A DNA stretch of 22,500 nt from the NCBI GenBank assembly GCA_031835245.1, contig JAVKOQ010000539.1, positions 1 to 22,500 on the forward strand. The letters run 5' to 3'. The notes beneath the pieces were generated by a model. It was not told where the DNA came from. It did no database searches and saw only the letters and a list, made by a program, of their open reading frames with translations. Numbering within the stretch: position 1 is the stretch's first letter; each line of letters opens with the position of its first letter. Positions 17,101 to 22,500 of the stretch are shown in pieces. Origin of the DNA: Balamuthia mandrillaris. Lineage: Eukaryota > Discosea > Longamoebia > Balamuthiidae. The translations under genes were made by a program, and so were the position numbers.

Positions 17101-18148
17101 GACCTTTCTCACTAGTTCCTTGGGTCGGTGGCTAAGTTTGAAGAACTCGTCATGGAGACGGGTTTGAAGTTCTGTGCTGCTGAAGTGGGTGGCAAAGAGG
17201 TCTCTGGCCTCATGCCATGACAAGCAGGGTATAACTATATTGTTTTGTACCCAGTGGGAAGCAATCTTGGACCCTTGTGTATATTTAGCGAGGGCCATGT
17301 TCCAAATGCTGGGGTGAAGGTTGACAATCTGAAGGTTGTTCTCCAGTTGCCGAAGAAAGGGTTCTGGGTCGCCATCACGCTCAGGGTTGTAAGCAAGTAG
17401 ACCAGTCGGAATCTTAGAGGAAAATGAAGGAGAGTCCAGAGAGGTAGGTCATGCTGAAGGGGAGAATAAGAGGCGCTCTGTGAAAGGTGTGTCAGCTGCA
17501 CGGTAGGGTGTGTTCACTACATGGGGTGGGCTGTCGAAGAAGAGGCTCTCTTCGCCTTCTTTGACCTTCTTGGGCTCAGTGTGTGGTTGCCGTTGGGTTA
17601 TGACTACCTGGTTGAGCTTGATGCGCTCAAGGCGGTCTGCAATATTGTTCACGATGTGGGTAAGGGTGTTGAACTGCTTGTCCACGTGTGTGATGGTGTT
17701 TGTGATGATTGTCTTGTAGTGCTTGAAGACAGACTTGTTGGTGCGCTTAAGGAGGACATCAACAGCTTCTATGAGGTAGGAGATGTTGGAGGTTTGATGC
17801 TCGAGGCTGTTGAGCTGTTTTGAGAGGTATTGTGGGTCTCTCTGCTCTGCTTGCTGAAGAGAGTGATCCAGTTTCTGGATGTATTGCTCTGCGAAGTAGA
17901 GCTCCCGTTTTGTGGCTGTAAGTTGGGTGAAGATTTCATCCTCGTTGACCGGCTGGTGTTTGCCCAGAGAATTGAGGGGCTCGTCCTGTGTGACCTTGAG
18001 GTGTAGGATGGAGGCTTGCTCCTTTTCGATGAGAAGACAAAGTTCCGCAGGGGATAAATCGTCCCAACGTTGAGTGTCGCACTTATCATCGTCACTCATT
18101 GTGGTGAGGTTGAACCGTTCTTGCCACGAAGAGTTCACTTAAAAAAAA

Positions 18149-18346
18149 TGTTGATGGGGAATAACCCTGCGAATCAAGAAAGGGACGGCACGTAAGCAAC
18201 TCTGGGTTTATTCACAAGAAAAGGGGTGTGGACCAAAGTGTGTGCTTTGAATGTGTCGTAAGGAAAAGGGGAAAATAAAAAGGGTGAGAAAATTTGGAGG
18301 TATCAGGAAGAGTGTCGACAAGAAGTCATAATAGTTGGTTTTCCAA
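18149..18346 (-). repeat. Family-B LTR, 5' copy
   Basis: About 198 bp, matching the 3' copy with about eight substitutions, all transitions. In element orientation it is followed at once by a run of eight T (18148-18141) where a primer-binding site is expected. Confidence 0.86.
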
Positions 18347-20949
18347 AGATATGGCTGTTTTCTTCAAGAAGGTCCTTGATACGATCTACAATGGCCTTTT
18401 GAAGCTCTGGAGGCAAGGGAGACTCTACATACTTATCAGAAGAAGCGATGTTCTTGTCATCTGACACCGAAGGCTTGGGGCCAGGAAAACGGACCGGAAT
18501 GCCAAACAGACCAATACCAATCCTGTCAAGGATGTCTCAGCCAAAGATCACTTGGGTGGAGCCAGACAGCTTAAGGACGAGGAAGTTGTGGAAGAACTTC
18601 TGAGTACCACATGCTACATGAATGTGAGAGGCAATGGCAGACACAGCGGCAGAGGAATCATCTCCCAGAACCACATCCTGTTGAGTGTTGGTCGTTTTAA
18701 GCCGAAACTGTTCCACAAGAGAAGGATCCACAAAGGAAGAGGAGGCACCAGTGTCGAGTAGGGCCATGACTCTTTGCTTGTTCAAGGTTGCCAGAACCAT
18801 AATAGGAGCAGCAATAGGAGCAGAAGAGGGGTTATCAGAGGCAGGAGCTTCGTGATCATCAAGACCGAGCATAAACAGCTCTGCTGCGGCTTGCTCAAAC
18901 TCTCAAAAGGGATTCTCTTCTATGTTGTTTAAAGAAGGAGCAACCAGGGGGGGAGAAGGGGGGGCTGCACTACCAGAAGGAGGAGCCGAAGAAGCAACAG
19001 TTGCAGGGGACTGCATGCTGTTAAGCGAAGAAGCAGGAGGCTTAGCCAAAGTGCCACGAGTAGGGCAACGATTAGCCATATGTCCGGCCTTGCCACACTT
19101 ATAGCAGACACCGGCTGGTCGCTGAGGAGCACCAGAAGAAGTAGCAGGGGCAGAGGAAGAGGAGGAGGAGGATCCATCACTCTTTTTCTTGGAGAGGACT
19201 TGGCAGTTCTTGTCCGAATGACCGTGTGTACAGTGAAAAGAGCACCAAGGTTTGCTGTTCTTGGCCCCTTTGTTGTTGCTCAAGTTGCTCAGGGGGAAAA
19301 CTCTCGAGGACTTTCTCTTACTACGAGCATCCAAGGCGGATTCGTGTTCCAAGGCAATGCCAATGGCGTTGACCAGAGAAGTAGGGGGGGTTGGCGATGC
19401 AAGAAGAAATAAATCCTGAGACAAGTTCTTCAGGAAGAGCGTTTTGGAGAATGGCAAGAATATCTTTGAGCTGAGGCGGACAGGTCATCTGGTCGATGAG
19501 CTCTTGGAAGCACTCCAAGAATTCTCAAACAGACTCTCCAGGTTTGAAGGAAAAGTGGCAGAACTCTGTATGCAGCGCGTTCTACAGGTTCCTGCTGCCA
19601 AAGTGGTCGTGGAAAGTGGCTATGAGCCTATCTCAAGGCCATTCTGGGTGACGAAGGTTCTGGATAGCCCAGTGCTGAGCCAACGGATCCTTGATCTGGG
19701 AAATCAAGGCATAATGCCAGAGGTTTTCTGGGTAAGATGTGCTGCTAAGGGCAAAGTGTAAGCACTCTGAAAAGATAAGCGGATTATCTTTTCCTTTGGT
19801 CTTCAGATCAAAGGTAGGAAGATTTTGGGGGAGCTTTGGATATTTTTCCTTGCTTCCTGGGTTGTTTGAGGGTTCAGCGAAACCACACTCGGAAGAGGAG
19901 CCAACCACGAAAGTTTCCATGGCAGAGCAAAGTGGAAAACGTTTGGAAGAGAATGTGATGGGAAGAGGTTTCACCGCCTTTGGTGCGACTGCACCCATGG
20001 AGGTGGAACCTTTGGAAGAAACGTAAGGAGTTGATGGATTGTTGACCGGAAGCTGCAGAGGCAGGTTCGAGCGCAGTTGGAACAGTGGCTCACTTTCTTC
20101 CTTGCAGATTGCAGCAAGTTGGTTGATCATCTCCATCAGTTCGCTCTTCTGGTGACACAAGTCATCAAATCTTTTTTTGTCTTCTTCCTCACCACTAGAG
20201 TCCCACGATAAGGCAGCCTGGGAGATCGCAAGAGCTAGTTCTGCTTTCCTCCTTAGCAGGCAGGCAAGAGCAGCTTTGGAACTGTTTTTGTTAACATCTA
20301 TGTCACCAAAGCTTGGCGAACCGTCCTCCTTCTCGGTGGGTGTACTGGAAGTAGGAAGGTTAGACATTGTAGAGAGGCTTACCAAAAATGAAATATAACT
20401 CCTATAAGCGTGAGCAAAAGTTGATATGATACACCGGGTTGATGTCTCAGTAGCTGAATCCACAGCGTGTCTTAGATAAGTTCTGAGTAGTAAGGGCTTG
20501 AAATAAGTGCCAAAAACGCAACGAATAGCGAAGTGACCTTAGCAATAAGCCAAGGAGCGTACTATACGAGGGAGTTGAAGAATGACTCGAGTAGAGTGAG
20601 ACTCGGTAGATATGCAGTAAATCGGAATGAGTCGTAAAAAAAAATGTTGTAAAATAAGAACGGGAATGATGGTGGAGACAAAGTAAGTATGAGACCCGAA
20701 CTTAATTTACTAAAAGAATACAAGTAGAGTATTTTGTTGTAAGTTGTCCTGAGAGGAAAGAAGAAGAAACAAGGAGAGGAGGTATTTAAACTAGAAGAAA
20801 GATCCATAAAAGAATAAAGCATAAAATGGAAAAGAGAGAGAAAAGGAAACATCAAGAAAGGAGAAGGGGAAGATGAGAGGTTTCCTCAGGTCGACGGCAG
20901 AAGGAGAACTTGGCAGAAAGAAGAGCTACTATGTTGGAGTTTTCCAACA
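18347..20949 (-). mobile_element. Family-A Ty3/gypsy element, 5' LTR to protease portion (broken)
   Basis: In element order: 5' LTR 20949-20645, a leader of about 280 bases, gag from the ATG near 20367 with a helical N-terminal part and a capsid-like region (about 19800-19500), a zinc knuckle CYKCGKAGHMANRC (about 19065-19110), and an aspartic protease with ALLDTGASSSFV (about 18725-18770) followed by the protease-RT linker. There the family-B element begins; no family-A reverse transcriptase, integrase or 3' LTR follows. The coding part contains several breaks. The 5' LTR is identical to the LTR at 21301-21605, so the LTR sequence looks young while the body looks decayed. Confidence 0.82.
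20645..20949 (-). repeat. Family-A LTR, 5' LTR of the element to its left
   Basis: 305 bp with TGTTG/CAACA ends. In element orientation it starts with the hairpin TGTTGGAAAACTCCAACA, has a TATA-like TTTAAATACC, and is followed by nine T (20644-20636). It is base-for-base identical, in inverse orientation, to 21301-21605. Confidence 0.9.
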
Positions 20950-21040
20950 CTATCAATACATCTTCATCATGACAGACATTACCACTTTCTTTATAATTCT
21001 CTGTTCTCTCAAGGACAAATCCCCAGAAAAAGTCTCCTGT

Positions 21041-21240
21041 TGTTGATGGGGAATAACTCTGCGGATCAAGAAAGGGATGGCACATAAGCGACTCTGGGTT
21101 TATTCACAAGAAAAGGGGTGTGGACCAAAGTGTGTACTTTGAATGTGTCGTGAGGAAAAGGGGAAAATAAAGAGGGCGAGAAAATTTGGAGGTATTGGAG
21201 AGAGTGTCGACAAGAAGTCATAATAGTTGGTTTTCCAACA
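21041..21240 (-). mobile_element. Solo LTR, family B, inserted in the integrase fossil
   Basis: 200 bp, TGTTG/CAACA ends, flanked by the 4-bp target duplication CTGT (21037-21040 and 21241-21244). It differs from the 13983 copy by about nine transitions. Confidence 0.9.
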
Positions 21241-21300
21241 CTGTGAGTTTGTCAAGGTCATTTATGAACTCAGTGTCCCCAAAATCATCCAGTCTGATAA

Positions 21301-21605
21301 TGTTGGAAAACTCCAACATAGTAGCTCTTCTTTCTGCCAAGTTCTCCTTCTGCCGTCGACCTGAGGAAACCTCTCATCTTCCCCTTCTCCTTTCTTGATG
21401 TTTCCTTTTCTCTCTCTTTTCCATTTTATGCTTTATTCTTTTATGGATCTTTCTTCTAGTTTAAATACCTCCTCTCCTTGTTTCTTCTTCTTTCCTCTCA
21501 GGACAACTTACAACAAAATACTCTACTTGTATTCTTTTAGTAAATTAAGTTCGGGTCTCATACTTACTTTGTCTCCACCATCATTCCCGTTCTTATTTTA
21601 CAACA
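21301..21605 (+). mobile_element. Solo LTR, family A, inserted in the integrase fossil
   Basis: 305 bp, TGTTG/CAACA ends, flanked by the 4-bp target duplication ATAA (21297-21300 and 21606-21609). It is identical to the reverse complement of 20645-20949. Confidence 0.92.
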
Positions 21606-22300
21606 ATAACAGCACTAACAAAGTCATGTCCATAGTATATAATCAGGCAGGTTTCAACCTCCAGTTCATTTCTTCATACTACCTACAAGCCAACAGAGCT
21701 ACAGAAAACCACATTAAGCTCACCAAATCCATGATCCTGAAATCCCTTAAAGGTGACCTCAGACACTAGTCTACTTTCATCTCCTTCACTATTCACTACT
21801 GTATCAATAACAGAGCCTATGTTCTTCAAGACATCACTGGCAACATACTCCTTGACAAAGTTCCTCTAAGTGCTTTCAAGCCTGTTGATCCTGGCACTGC
21901 TTTTGAAGACAAGCATTTTGAAGTTGAAAAGGTCCTTGACCATGATGGCCTGCCTTCTAACTGCTACTATCTCATGAAATGGAAAAGATACCTTGATTCA
22001 GATAACTCCTGGGTTTCAACCAAGGGCTTTGGCTCTCAATGACCTATCTCTGTCTATTGAGGGAAAAAGTACCTCAAGAAACATTGTAAACAACATTAGT
22101 TCTCTTTGGAAAGGCAGTGATATTGGAAAATCAACAATTCATTATGACTTCCAGTCAACACTTTCCTTGGATACCCCAAGTTTTTTTGCCCCTTTTTATT
22201 TCCCATTTTTTCCTTGTAACACATTCAAAGCACATCCTTTGGTCCACACCTCTTTTCTTGTGAATAAACCCAGAATTGGCTGATGTCATCCTATCAATTA

Positions 22301-22500
22301 AACTGAGAGCACACTACATAACATAAAGAAAAAACTCTATTTGGTGTTTAATAGCTCAGAAAACTTCCAGGGAAGGCTGGAGAAAGATTTTTGGAATGGC
22401 TCCGTGTCGACATAAAAGATCGATGATGGTAGATATAAGATTGTTAATAGAAAAGAAAAAAGAAAAGATAGCGGTGGTTATGTTTACAGTTGGTACCAAC
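22301..22500. other. No recognisable feature
   Basis: AT-rich sequence after the degraded LTR. I see no open frame with a known motif, no LTR end and no repeat before the window edge. Confidence 0.4.

Larger units (their letters stand above)
13983..18346 (-). mobile_element. Family-B Ty3/gypsy LTR retrotransposon without recognisable integrase (broken)
   Basis: LTRs lie at 18149-18346 (5') and 13983-14182 (3'), in the same orientation. In element order: gag with a long coiled-coil N-terminal part (first ATG near 18099), capsid-like region (about 17300-16900), a CX2CX4HX4C zinc knuckle (about 16660-16705), an aspartic protease with FIDSGASHSFI (about 16180-16225), reverse transcriptase with YVDDILVF (about 15220-15240), and RNase H with DTSQHGVGAVL and TDHRPLVHLF (about 14500-14830). 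A purine-rich tract touches the 3' LTR. No integrase core or chromodomain is seen, although the family relative at 20950-22300 has them. The coding region has several breaks, so it is a fossil. The LTRs differ at about 8 of 198 positions, suggesting moderate age. No clean target duplication is seen. Confidence 0.88.
20950..22300 (+). mobile_element. Old chromovirus: integrase core, chromodomain and degraded 3' LTR, with nested insertions
   Basis: Outside the two inserted LTRs the plus strand encodes integrase-core segments: FIMTDITTF with the first acidic residue (20951-21036), VIYELSVPKIIQSD (21241-21296) and FISSYYLQANRATENH (about 21650-21710). A chromodomain follows at about 21917-22015 (FEVEKVLDH...YYLMKWKRYL...NSWV). 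The aromatic residues expected for the methyl-lysine cage (F, W, Y) are present. A purine-rich tract and a heavily diverged family-B-like LTR (about 22121-22300) close the element. The chromodomain places it among the chromoviruses. It is a broken fossil and the oldest layer in this part. Its upstream half is not in the window. Confidence 0.82.

Noticed and set aside
14204-20463. Non-standard genetic code as an explanation for stops in the retroelement frames
   Set aside because: The host genes use TAA, TAG and TGA as ordinary ends and are open otherwise; decay of the elements explains the stops.
20645-21605. A foldback or TIR DNA transposon with 305-bp inverted ends
   Set aside because: Each arm is a recognisable LTR with TGTTG/CAACA ends; one has its own 4-bp duplication and the other borders a gag leader. 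The spacer is integrase fossil plus another LTR, with no transposase.
1-22500. tRNA, rRNA, CRISPR arrays or bacterial-type operons
   Set aside because: I found no cloverleaf with A and B boxes, no rRNA-like block and no spaced repeat array; the gene structure is eukaryotic.

Overview
This is nuclear DNA of a eukaryote. Genes are interrupted by GT-AG introns, long pyrimidine microsatellites sit in introns and exons, and the right-hand part is a graveyard of nested Ty3/gypsy (chromovirus-type) LTR retrotransposons. Short introns, tight gene spacing and Ser/Lys-rich disordered proteins fit a unicellular eukaryote (protist or early-branching fungus). I cannot name the species, and I see no RNA genes.

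Layout. About 1-8.2 kb is a compact host block. It holds the 3' part of a WD40-repeat gene (+, to 917), a TDP2-like endonuclease/exonuclease/phosphatase gene (+, 1078-2601) and a large gene of about twelve exons on the minus strand (8222 down to 2632). That last gene is the most striking item. It encodes a Numb-associated-kinase (AAK1/GAK/Ark-Prk type) catalytic domain, a long disordered linker, an ANTH-type phosphoinositide/clathrin-adaptor domain and a Q-rich tail, all apparently in one protein of about 1,410 residues. Endocytic kinase and ANTH adaptor are separate proteins in the animals and yeasts I know.

About 8.2-10 kb is a transition zone with a CT microsatellite and a probable Hsp70 C-terminal remnant. 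From about 10 kb to the end I see only retroelement material: three LTR families (A, B and C here), a degraded reverse transcriptase, two integrase fragments, a family-B element without a recognisable integrase (13983-18346, minus), a family-A gag-protease portion with one LTR (18347-20949, minus), and an old plus-strand integrase-chromodomain element (20950 to about 22300) into which a B LTR and an A LTR have inserted. Three solo LTRs carry matching 4-bp target duplications. Two family-A LTRs form a base-perfect 305-bp inverted pair. Differences among family-B LTRs are all transitions, mostly at CpG, as expected from cytosine methylation.

Functionally, the kinase-ANTH gene points to clathrin-mediated endocytosis and the TDP2-like gene to repair of topoisomerase-DNA adducts or phosphodiester cleavage. 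Nothing in the sequence links the host genes to the transposons.
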